From CAWJPY01 sp963844865 (GTDB taxonomy: Bacteria > Acidobacteriota > Thermoanaerobaculia > Thermoanaerobaculales > Sulfomarinibacteraceae), in the NCBI GenBank assembly GCA_963844865.1, contig CAWJPY010000013.1:332318-396317 (forward strand): a stretch of DNA of 64,000 nt, read 5' to 3'. This document shows positions 18,288-26,363 of this stretch, piece after piece. Each line of letters begins with the position of its first letter. Position 1 is the stretch's first letter. Both the position numbers and the translations under genes were made by a program. The notes beneath the pieces were generated by a model that was not told the DNA's origin, did not search any database, and worked only from the letters and a program-made list of their open reading frames with translations.

Positions 18288-18373
18288 GCCGGAGTGGCGG
18301 AATGGCAGACGCAGGGGACTCAAAATCCCCCGAGGGCAACCTCATGAGGGTTCGAATCCCTCCTCCGGCACCA
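18288..18373 (+). tRNA. tRNA-Leu (anticodon CAA)
   Basis: Acceptor stem GCCGGAG pairs with CTCCGGC. The D arm (TGGCGGAATGGCAGACGC), the anticodon stem GGGGA/TCCCC around CTCAAAA, a long variable arm (GAGGGCAACCTC), and the T arm GAGGG-TTCGAAT-CCCTC are all visible. The long variable arm and the CAA anticodon identify leucine. 3' CCA is encoded (18371-18373). Confidence 0.95.
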
Positions 18374-18409
18374 GGCTTCGTTCTCGACCCGGGTCGAGAA
18401 CGAAGCCTG
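18372..18409. repeat. 38-bp perfect palindrome starting in the tRNA-Leu CCA end
   Basis: The half-site CAGGCTTCGTTCTCGACCC is followed directly by its exact reverse complement, with no loop. The first two bases belong to the encoded CCA of tRNA-Leu. No T run follows, so it is not a textbook intrinsic terminator. It could still end or protect the tRNA transcript, or be a recombination site. Confidence 0.75.
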
Positions 18410-18550
18410 TCACGGCGCAGCCGAAGGCGAAGCCGGACCTTTGATGAAGTGAAGGCAGGGTCGAGAACTCCGCCCTGGCAAGCCTCTTTGATTCTTGCGG
18501 GTTGGCGTCGCCCCCCGACCACCCACCCTCGCGACGCCCCGCCCCGCCAG

Positions 18551-19087
18551 CAGCAGATGGCCGTAAGGCCGTCCCCCGCCCTCGTACCGACCCCCCCGGC
18601 CACGGCCATGGACTGCTGCCAACGGGACGGTGGCGCGATCCCCTCGTTACTTTGTGTCGTCAGAGAGCCAGCGGGTGGTCGTAAGCCGTCCCCCGCCCTC
18701 GTACCGACCCCCTCGGCCACGGCCATGGCTGCTGCCGACGGGACGGTGCCGCGATCCCCTCGTTACTTTGTGTCGTCAGAGAGCCAGCGGGTGGTCGTAA
18801 GCCGTCCCCCGCCCTCGTACCGACCCCCACGGCAACGACCACTGACCGCTGCCATCCGGTACGGTGGCGTCGCCCGCGTACTGTGAGTGATCATCATGCC
18901 GTCGCCAGCAGATGGCCGTAGGCCGTCCCCCGCCCTCGTACCGACCCCCTCGGCCACGGCCATGGCTGCTGCCGACGGGACGGTGGCGCGATCCCCTCGT
19001 TACTTTGTGTCGTCAGAGAGCCAGCGGGTGGTCGTAAGCCGTCCCCCGCCCTCGTACCGACCCCCTCGGCCACGGCGATGGCTGCTG
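18551..19087. repeat. Array of five hairpin repeats, period about 117 bp, after tRNA-Leu
   Basis: Five units share a 6-bp outer stem, an 8-bp inner stem, a 2-3 base bulge on the 3' side (GG, GGA or TGA) and a loop containing GCCGTCCCCCGCCCTCG then TACCGACCCCC. Stems: U1 18551-18618 CAGCAG/ATGGCCGT with ACGGCCAT/CTGCTG; U2 18669-18734 CAGCGG/GTGGTCGT with ACGGCCAT/CTGCTG; U3 18785-18851 CAGCGG/GTGGTCGT with ACGACCAC/CCGCTG; U4 18906-18971 as U1; U5 19022-19087 as U2 with one mismatch. Base changes between units keep pairing. Most spacers are a conserved 50-base sequence. It lies between tRNA-Leu and the protease stop; no protein is evident. The remaining gap before it, 18410-18550, holds nothing recognised. 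Confidence 0.85.
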
Positions 19088-19104
19088 CCGACGGGAGGAT
19101 CGAA

Positions 19105-22100
19105 TCACCTCACGAAGAGGGGGATGGTGGTGGGGTCACCGGTGGCGTTGTCGACGACGGAGGCGTAGGCCCACACGGAGCAATCGGGGGTCTCCAGCTC
19201 GATCCTCGCGCGGGCGAGCGTGCAGGGTCCGGCCTGGGCCTTGGCGAAGACGTCGTTCTCCTGGAACCAGCCGCCGGGAGCGACCTCGAGGCTGAGGCCT
19301 TCCCCGAGCTGGGCTCCGGTGTCGCTGTGGAGCGTGACGGAGGCGGTACACGGCGCATCGCCGAGGTTGACCACGCCGATGTTGGTCCGGAAGCCCTCGG
19401 TGCTCTTGAGCTGGGGGAGGTAGCCCACCTGTCCGGTCGACAGGGTGTCGGCGAGCTCGCACCCCGGGAGATACTGGCCGTAGGTGCCGTCGACCGAGGC
19501 GTTGTAGCTGCGTGCCGCGACGATGACCGGCAGGTTCGACGAAACCTCGACCGCCCCGGCGCACGGACCGGACATGTCGAAGAGGCTCAGTGCGACGTCG
19601 TCCCACTCCACGATCCCGAGGGGGCCCACGGCCGCGGGCCTGACGGTGCTCCCGTCAGCGTCACGGAAGGTCAGCTCCAGGTCCGCCGTGGCGTCGATGG
19701 TGTTGAGCACCGACAGGCTGCACCGCCAGTTCGTCCCCCGGGCGCCCGGCATGTGGGCCACTCCCGGCACGAGATAGACGAAGGTCGGGCGCTCCCCCTG
19801 GGCGTACACGGTGATCGACACGGGGGCGGTCCACTCGGACGTGACGCTGTTGCTGCTGCAGTCGCGCACGCTCCGCACGCGGTAGTAGAAGGTGGTGGTC
19901 TCTGCCACGCTGTGGCTGCGATGCCACTCGGTGCCGCGGATGTCCATGGTGATCTTCGTGCCGCTGAAGTCGGCGGTCCGCGCCTCGGTGATCTCGTAGT
20001 ACTCGGCGTCCGACGCCGCGGTCCACTGGATGTGGTAGGGCTCCCCGGAATCGGCCATGGGGGTGGTGGGTGCGACGACGGCGGGCTTGTCCGGTGGAGG
20101 GCAGTCCTCGGTGACGATCGTCACCTGGATGACGGAGGTCCAGGGCGACTGGGAGCCGCATTCCTTGGTCCCGCGCACCCGGTAGTAGAAGGTGCTGGGC
20201 GTGGCTTCGGACTTCACCACGTCCTGGGTGGTGTTGGAGGAGTGGAAGTAGGTGGTGGGCGTGGAGAAGTCGGGGGCGGCGCTCTCCTGGAGCTCGTGGG
20301 CGTCGGCGCCGGCGGACCAGTCCCAGGCGAGGGTGTAGGTCTCGCCGACGCCCGCGACGTCCGCGCTGGAGTGGAAGTTCTGCGGCTGCTCCGGGGGGAG
20401 GCAGCCGGCCACGACCACCTGCACCTCGGTCGTGCTCGTCCACGGGGACACCGAGCCGCAGCTTCGGCTCGCCCGCACCCGGTAGTAGTAGACGGTGGAC
20501 TGGGCGACGCTGTGGCTGTAGGCGGTGGAGGTCCCGGACACGGTGCTCGACTCCGCGTCCGTGAACGACGGGTCGGTGGCCTCCTCGATCTGGTAGGAGT
20601 CCGCATCGGACGCCGCGTTCCACGACAGGGCGTAGGTCTCACCGCTGGCGGGGGAGGTGGGGCTGCTGGACAGACCGGAAGGGGCCCCGGGGGCCTCGCA
20701 GCTGGCCGGGGACACGACGACCACCACCGATCCCGACCAGGCCGAGCTGGCTCCGCAGTCCTTGACGGCCCGCACCCGGTAGTAGTACGTCGTCGATGAC
20801 TCCACGGAGCGGGTGAAGGACGTCGAGGTGCCGGCGAAGGTGAAGGTCACCGGGCCGCTGAATGCCGGGTCCGTGGCCTCCTGCAGCTCGTAGGAGTCGG
20901 CGTCGGCGACGGCGCTCCACGCGAGGACGTAGGATTCGCCGGACACCGGCGCGGGGTTGCTCGCCTGGAAGCTGGCCGGCACGCTCGGGCTCTCGCACGG
21001 CGACGCGAAGGCGGCGAGGAGCGCCTCGGCCATGATGATTCCGTAGCCGGAGTCCCGATCGGCGCCGGGGGCCTCGATGTCCAGGGCGGTTTCTGAAAAC
21101 ACACCGCGCGCTCGTTCCGGGGTGAGGGTCGGGTCCAGCTCCTTCATCAGCGCGGCCAGACCGGCGGCGTGGGCGGCAGCCGCCGAGGTGCCCGCAAACG
21201 GGTTGAACCCCGGGGTGGCCGTCGACACGCCGTCGGCGGCGGTCACGTCGGGCTTCTGTCGGAGCGCCCCCCCGGTGGAGGTGAGGTCGTCCGGGGTGAT
21301 CGGGTCTCCGGTCGCGGAGTAGAAGATCCTCCGCGGACCGTCGGCGCTGAAGGTCTCCACCGGGTTCTGGGGGCCCCCCAGGAAGACGCCGCCGGCGGCG
21401 GTGGCGACGTCGACCGCGGCCACGGCGAAGGCCGACGAGGCAGCCTGTTGACCGAAGATGTTCCCGGGCGTGGCGAGGGCCAGCGCACCTCCGCCGACCG
21501 TGGTCAGGTGGAAGTACCTCGGGTCCGCGAGCCCGTCGAAGTTGATCACGACCACGAGGCTCCCCGCCTCCACCGGCAGGTCCAACCGCTCGTAGGGGTG
21601 GTCGCCGGGGCCCTCCTGCCAGTTGGTGGAGCACGCCAGCACGGTCGTTTCCGTGGCGTCGAGGAGACAGAGGTCGTAGTCGTTGTCCGACGCGTCCACG
21701 GGATCGGACCACTGCAGCATCACGCCGTTCGGCGCGGTCGCGGTGACGGCGTTCGTCACCGACCCGCCGAAGTCGTGCAGGACGCCGTCGGCGTTGGTGC
21801 CGACGTCGGGGACGAGGTGCACGACCTCGCCGCTGTCCACGTAGTCACCCTCCCACGTGCCCGATGTGCCGTCGTTTGCGTTGCCTCCGTCGCCGGCGGC
21901 GGAGAAGTACAGGACGCCCGCGGCCGCGACCTCTTCGACGGCCGCCGCTAAGATCCCGTCCTGGAACACCGGCGAGGTGGGGTAGCTGACGTCATCCACG
22001 ATCACGTCGCACCCGGCGGCCGCCAGGTCCCTGATGTTCTGCGCGAACTGCGCGCGGTCGGGCTTCGCCGTGGCGAAGTAGAGCTGGGCCCCCGGAGCGA

Positions 22101-22815
22101 GGTCGTGGATGATCTCCAGCATGGCCGTGCCTTCGCTGCCCGTCCCTGCCTGCCCGGGGAGGACCACCACGACGGGAGGGAGGTCACCGCTGGTCTGCAG
22201 GCTCTCCAAGGAGTCCACTCCATCAGAGAGCACGCCCACCTTGACGCCCGTACCATCCACGCCGAACGCCTGTCGGGCATCGTCCGCGCCATGGGCCAGG
22301 TCGCCCTCGGTGGTGTCGACCTTCTGCGCGAGGGGTATCTCACCTCGGTGGAGCGCCACGACCTCGTCCAGCGCCGCGATCTCTTCGAGGGCGGACAGGG
22401 GCACCCGGACGCGGGCAGCTCGCTCCTGGGGGTGGGCGGCGACGATGACCCCGCCGACGGACTCGATGAGGTGGAGGAGGCGCCCCGTCAACGAGGCCTG
22501 CACGTCGACCTCGATGTGTTCACTCTTTGCACGGGGCACCCGTGGTAGGAGAGCCGGCACGAGGTCGAACAGTGGATCGCGACGCTGCCGCTTGAGCTCG
22601 TACAGCAGGTCGCTGCCGATCTTCCTCTCGACGGCACTGCGCGTGGCCTTGTCGGCGAGAATCGCGCCGAGCTGCCGTCGGACCGGTTCGGACAACCCCC
22701 CCGCCTGAGCGCCGACGCCACCGGCCATCGCCATGCCCAGGCATGCCGACGCGACGATGCGGCGCGCGGCCGCCCCCCGGTTCCGCCGCGAGCGCCCCAA
22801 CCGGAGCGCTGTCAT
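19105..22815 (-). CDS. Secreted serine-carboxyl (S53-like) protease with four Fn3-like repeats
   Basis: About 1,236 residues. A signal peptide is predicted at the N-terminus (basic RSRR..RR, then IVASACLGMAMAGGVGAQA). The catalytic domain has subtilase topology, but the residues are those of the sedolisin-like group: Asp in GVLSDGVDS, Glu instead of His in SEGTAMLEIIHD, Asp instead of Asn in the oxyanion loop (SAAGDGGN), and Ser in FAGTSAAAAHAAG. Four fibronectin-III-like modules follow, each with a Y/FYYRVR strand and a Cys pair. The C-terminal domain ends in YASVVDNATGDPTTIPLFVR and resembles that of the protein at 15.3 kb. I start at ATG 22815; an upstream ATG at 22956 would add a 47-residue Cys/Pro-rich extension before the signal peptide. 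No good ribosome site supports either. Confidence 0.85.
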   Translation of the reverse strand: MTALRLGRSRRNRGAAARRIVASACLGMAMAGGVGAQAGGLSEPVRRQLGAILADKATRSAVERKIGSDLLYELKRQRRDPLFDLVPALLPRVPRAKSEHIEVDVQASLTGRLLHLIESVGGVIVAAHPQERAARVRVPLSALEEIAALDEVVALHRGEIPLAQKVDTTEGDLAHGADDARQAFGVDGTGVKVGVLSDGVDSLESLQTSGDLPPVVVVLPGQAGTGSEGTAMLEIIHDLAPGAQLYFATAKPDRAQFAQNIRDLAAAGCDVIVDDVSYPTSPVFQDGILAAAVEEVAAAGVLYFSAAGDGGNANDGTSGTWEGDYVDSGEVVHLVPDVGTNADGVLHDFGGSVTNAVTATAPNGVMLQWSDPVDASDNDYDLCLLDATETTVLACSTNWQEGPGDHPYERLDLPVEAGSLVVVINFDGLADPRYFHLTTVGGGALALATPGNIFGQQAASSAFAVAAVDVATAAGGVFLGGPQNPVETFSADGPRRIFYSATGDPITPDDLTSTGGALRQKPDVTAADGVSTATPGFNPFAGTSAAAAHAAGLAALMKELDPTLTPERARGVFSETALDIEAPGADRDSGYGIIMAEALLAAFASPCESPSVPASFQASNPAPVSGESYVLAWSAVADADSYELQEATDPAFSGPVTFTFAGTSTSFTRSVESSTTYYYRVRAVKDCGASSAWSGSVVVVVSPASCEAPGAPSGLSSSPTSPASGETYALSWNAASDADSYQIEEATDPSFTDAESSTVSGTSTAYSHSVAQSTVYYYRVRASRSCGSVSPWTSTTEVQVVVAGCLPPEQPQNFHSSADVAGVGETYTLAWDWSAGADAHELQESAAPDFSTPTTYFHSSNTTQDVVKSEATPSTFYYRVRGTKECGSQSPWTSVIQVTIVTEDCPPPDKPAVVAPTTPMADSGEPYHIQWTAASDAEYYEITEARTADFSGTKITMDIRGTEWHRSHSVAETTTFYYRVRSVRDCSSNSVTSEWTAPVSITVYAQGERPTFVYLVPGVAHMPGARGTNWRCSLSVLNTIDATADLELTFRDADGSTVRPAAVGPLGIVEWDDVALSLFDMSGPCAGAVEVSSNLPVIVAARSYNASVDGTYGQYLPGCELADTLSTGQVGYLPQLKSTEGFRTNIGVVNLGDAPCTASVTLHSDTGAQLGEGLSLEVAPGGWFQENDVFAKAQAGPCTLARARIELETPDCSVWAYASVVDNATGDPTTIPLFVR

Positions 22816-23146
22816 CCGCGGGACCAGGGGGTGGGTGGGGTCGTGTGCACAGGTGCGGCCCCCGGCGACGTCGCAGCCGGCGTCCTTCTGTCCAGGGGAC
22901 GAAGAACGGCCGTCCTTGCGCACGATGCGGATCGGAAGATCCATCATCAACCCCACGTCCTGCGTATTTGCCGGATTCTCTCACAAGGGAGGGCGCGTCA
23001 CAAGCGCGTCGCGCGCCCCGAAGGCGCGGGCTGGGAGCCCTGATCGCGTCCCTCCGGGCCCACGCGCCTCCTGCCCGCGCGGGCCGGCGGGGGCGCCCGA
23101 AGCGCCGGTGGTGGGCGCCATGGGTCGGATCGAAGCGAGGAGGTGC
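22816..23146. other. Intergenic region, nothing recognised
   Basis: 330 bp upstream of the protease gene. Very GC-rich, with no conserved ORF, tRNA or clear promoter. It must contain the protease promoter if the 22815 start is right. Confidence 0.5.
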
Positions 23147-23470
23147 TCAGCTCCTGGTGGCGGCCGAGAGGATGAACTCGTGGATGAGGGTCAGAGCGTC
23201 GGCCCGGACGGAGGTGCCGGCGACACCGTCCGGGGGGCGGAGGCCATGGCCGGAGCCCGGGAAGACGACGACGCGGATGTTCGGCTTGCCGAGCCCGAGG
23301 AGGCGGTCGCGGCTCTTTCCGCTGGGCACGTTCGTGTCGTCCTCGCCGTAGACGACGAGTGCGGGCACGTCCACCTCGCGCCAGGCGGGGAGCGGGTCGA
23401 AATCACCCACCGCCGACCAGAAGGGGCGCTGGGTGCCCGCCGCCGGGCTCTCTCCCCTGCGGGAGGTGCC
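23147..23470 (-). pseudogene. C-terminal remnant of an alpha/beta-hydrolase (dienelactone hydrolase-like)
   Basis: One frame reads PFWSAVGDFDPLPAWREVDV, then PALVVYGEDDTNVP (the acidic residue of the triad) and FPGSGHGLRPPD (the His), and ends at 23147. This is the last third of a serine alpha/beta-hydrolase. The nucleophile elbow and N-terminal two thirds are absent. Upstream, other frames belong to the secreted protein ending at 23472, only a couple of bases away. No start codon with a ribosome site is seen. Either a deletion fused two genes or the front part was lost. It could not be active alone. Confidence 0.6.
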
Positions 23471-23471
23471 C

Positions 23472-25260
23472 TCACTCCGGGTGCGGCGTTCCGCAGACGG
23501 CAGGGGGTCGGGTGCACACGATCTCGTACGTGATGCCCTCCGGGTCCTCGACGGTGATCTGGATGTGGTCAATGACCGGGTCCACCGCGTCCTCCTCCCG
23601 GAGGCTGCAGATGCCGCCCGTCGATGCGCATGTGCACAGGACCCACCCGTCCCGCCGGATGGCGGAGGCTCCACAAGGTGTGGAGACGCCGCATCAGGGC
23701 CGCCGCCGCCTTCGGGGTCCAGTCGAGCTGGTGCAGCCCGATGGTGCGGAAGGCGTCCTGGAACCAGGGCGCGACGCCCAGGTAGGTCTGGTCGTACAGG
23801 GAGTACCAGACCACGGCGAGGGTCGGGTGGCCGGCCAGCTCGTCCAGGAGGCGGCGCAGGAACTCGGCTTGCTCGGCCTCGGAGTAGATGCCCCCGGTGG
23901 GGAAGCCGCACTCCGGCACGATCAGGGGGAGCGCGGGGTCGACGTCGGCCGCGGCCGCGAAGAAGCCCGCCGGCAGAGCGTCGAGGTGGTGCACACCGTC
24001 GGCGGGGTAGGTGGAGAAGCCCACGGAGTCGATGCACGGCTCCAGCTCCTGGAGGGCGGCCTGCCCGTCGGCATCCGGCGAGCCGTCGGGGCGCACCAGG
24101 GTGGGGAGGGTGAAGTAGGTGGTGACGTGGACCTCCGGGTCGAGGGCGCGGAGGCGTTCCCTGGCGGTGCACACCATGGTGCGGAAGGCCGGCCACTGGT
24201 CGCGGTGGGCCTGCCAGAAGAAGTCGGTCTCGATGCCCACCGACACGATGCGCGGCCGGATCACGGCGGCCAGGGCCAGCAGCTCGTCCAGGTAGGCCTC
24301 GGCGACGGACGGATCGTCCAGCCGGCCGGCCGGGGTGCCGTCCGGAAGCGGGTTCACGTCGCCGAGGCCCTCCAGGCTGGCGTGGGTGAAGTCGAAGGTG
24401 AGCATGCGCGGCACGGCGAACCGGTCCAGCTCGGCAGTGGTGGTCAGGGCGCGGTCGTGCCCGTCCAGGAGCGGCCTGCCGGCGAGGGCGTTCCAGCGCA
24501 CGTGGACGAAGAGGTTGACGAGGCCAGCGAGCCGGCGGGCGCTGTGGACGAGGTCGGTGCGGCCGGCGTCGGAGGCGTTGCGGGGGCTCTCATCGGTCAC
24601 GCCGAGGGGGAAGGGGGGCGGGCCGGAGGCGGGCAGATCCACGGAGCTGGGATCGGGGCCGGCCCCCGGTGGATCGAGGGGCGCCGTGACGGCCACGTCG
24701 TCGAGCTCGGCCACGGTGCCGGCGCCGGCCGCGCTCACCACCAAGGCCAACAGCTCGGCGGGACCGCTGAGGGTCACGCTGCCCTGGATCCGCTCCCATG
24801 AGCCGCTGCTGGTCCCGACGACGACGTGGCCGACCTCGGCGATGCCCGTGTCCGGGTCGACGGGGGCCTCGGGGTTGAGGGCCACGAGCTGAACCACGGC
24901 CCATCCGTCGCCCTCCGCGACCCGAGCCATGGCGCCGACGGTGACGGTCACCCCGGCCATGGCGCCCGCGGGCAGATCGACGATCTGGCTCAGGTAGTAG
25001 CCGTCGTCGCTGTCGGAGCGGATCTGGAGGGCCGCGCCGCCGTCGTCGTCGAGGAGGGTCCAGGCCCCGGGTGCGGCGAGGCCCTCGCCCGGGAACCCCA
25101 CGTACCACTGCGCCGGGCGGGTGCCGTCCGGACTGCGTCCGAGCTCGAAGGTGCCGTTGTGGACCCCGTCCACCTCTCCGGCGGTGGCGACCCCGGGCAC
25201 CGCCAGCACCGCGACCAGGATCCCGGCCGCGAGACCGAAGGGAGATCGCTGTCCGAGCAT
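23472..25260 (-). CDS. Secreted glycoside-hydrolase-like (TIM-barrel) protein, frameshift near its end
   Basis: About 590 residues. ATG 25260 starts a signal peptide (MLGQRSPFGLAAGILVAVLA, cleavage near ATAGE). Residues 30-190 are a jelly-roll, carbohydrate-binding-like domain (TFELGRSPDG, AQWYVGFPG). Residues 200-540 resemble a clan GH-A barrel: VGIETDFFWQAH, DSVGFSTYPADG, LIVPECGFPTGG, VVWYSLYDQ. The two Glu in IETDFF and PECGF are plausible acid/base and nucleophile, by analogy only. Near 23.62-23.69 kb the frame slips; the continuing frame encodes a Cys-containing tail (CASTGGICSLREED, ITYEIVC) to a TGA at 23472. Family and substrate are not identified. The gene precedes two ArsA-like genes on the chromosome but is transcribed after them. 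Confidence 0.7.
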
Positions 25261-25277
25261 GGCTCCACTGTATCGCG

Positions 25278-26363
25278 TCAGTGGTGCGCCCCGCTCCCGG
25301 CCGCCTCGATGCGCGATCCGAGGAGGGCGCAGAGGTCGCCCAGGGCCTCGAGGTGGCTGGGCTCGGCGGGGAGGAGGGGAAGCTCGAGCACGGGGTGGGA
25401 GTCGCCCACCAGGGAGCGCAGGTCCTCGAGGCCCCTGCGGTCCCGCTCCGCGAGCCACGCCAGGAGACGACGCCCGTCGGAGGCGGAGGGCCCTCGGAGC
25501 GCCGCCGGAGCGCCGCCGAGCTCGGGGTGGACGCGGTTGACGATGATCGGCCCCAGGTGGTACCCGCCCTCCAGCAGCCGGCGGGCGAAGAACAGGGTGT
25601 CGGCCACCCGTCCGGGACCGGGCCCGCTCACCAGCACGAAGAGGGTGCTCTCGGAGCGCAGCAGGCGTTGCACCTCCAGGGCGCGCTCCCGGAAGCCGTC
25701 GAAGAGAGGGGCGAACGCCTGGAAGAACTCGGCCATGTCCCGCAGGAGCTGGAGGCCGACCATGCGGTCGAAAAACGCCTCCACGTTGCGGCCGATGAAG
25801 CCGAGCCCGGTGACGGCGCGCAGGTGGCCGCGCTCGTCGAACCAGGGTTTGAGGGCCAATCTCACGGCGCCGCTGTCCAGGAAGCTGACGATCCGCTCCG
25901 GTGCGCCCAGGAGGTCCAGGGCCTGCCGGGTGGGCGGCGTGTCCAGAACGACCCGTTCGTGGGACGCCTCCTGGGCGATCTCGAACAGCCGCTCCGAGGC
26001 CATGTACTCGAGCACGCCCGCGAGATTGCCCGACAGGTGGTCGTAGAAGCGGTTGCCGAGGATGCGGTCGCGGGCCGCCTCGTCCGGGGCGTAGCGGGCC
26101 ACCAGCCGGTCGAAGGTGCGACGGGCGTCGAGGAGGCTCGCCCACAGCCGACCGGGTGTGCCGGCGGCGACCTCGACCTCGGCGCGGCTGGCCTCGACAC
26201 CGACACCCAGGGCGTCCTTGAGGCGCAGGGAGGGGTCGAAGGTCATGACCAGGGTGTCGCGGCCGGCCCGGGCGTGGAGGAGGCCCAGGGCGGCGGCGAT
26301 GGTCGTCTTGCCCACGCCGCCGGAGCCCACCACCACGAGCAGGGGCGCGGAGCCAGGGTTCAT
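25278..26363 (-). CDS. ArsA/Get3-like ATPase, lacking the signature lysine
   Basis: 361 residues of the SIMIBI-class ArsA family. The Walker A is GSGGVGKTT: the P-loop Lys is present but the family's signature Lys (GKGGVGKTT) is Ser. Switch I has MTFDPSLRLKDALG and switch II has VVLDTPPTRQALDLL. The rest is helical with FFDRMVGLQLLRDMAEFF and ends LGSRIEAAGSGAHH. The ATG at 26363 overlaps the stop of the upstream ArsA-like gene (ATGA), so the two are coupled. No arsenic-binding Cys cluster is visible and no arsB or arsC is nearby, so arsenite export is unlikely. Paired ArsA-like ATPases of unknown role are common in Actinobacteria and some other phyla. Confidence 0.85.
   Translation of the reverse strand: MNPGSAPLLVVVGSGGVGKTTIAAALGLLHARAGRDTLVMTFDPSLRLKDALGVGVEASRAEVEVAAGTPGRLWASLLDARRTFDRLVARYAPDEAARDRILGNRFYDHLSGNLAGVLEYMASERLFEIAQEASHERVVLDTPPTRQALDLLGAPERIVSFLDSGAVRLALKPWFDERGHLRAVTGLGFIGRNVEAFFDRMVGLQLLRDMAEFFQAFAPLFDGFRERALEVQRLLRSESTLFVLVSGPGPGRVADTLFFARRLLEGGYHLGPIIVNRVHPELGGAPAALRGPSASDGRRLLAWLAERDRRGLEDLRSLVGDSHPVLELPLLPAEPSHLEALGDLCALLGSRIEAAGSGAHH

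Noticed and set aside
18551..19087. CRISPR array
   Set aside because: Repeat units are over 60 bp, spacers are mostly identical to each other, and no cas genes are present.
19078..20799. Plus-strand Gly/Val/Arg-rich open frame opposite the protease
   Set aside because: Antisense shadow of the Fn3 and C-terminal domains; no domain and no ribosome site.
22816..22956. Protease start at ATG 22956
   Set aside because: It would put a 47-residue Cys/Pro/Asp-rich stretch before an obvious signal peptide and has no ribosome site.
25278..26363. Arsenite-efflux ATPase ArsA
   Set aside because: No arsenic-binding Cys triad and no arsB, arsC or arsD in the neighbourhood; the ArsR gene is 7 kb away and not linked.
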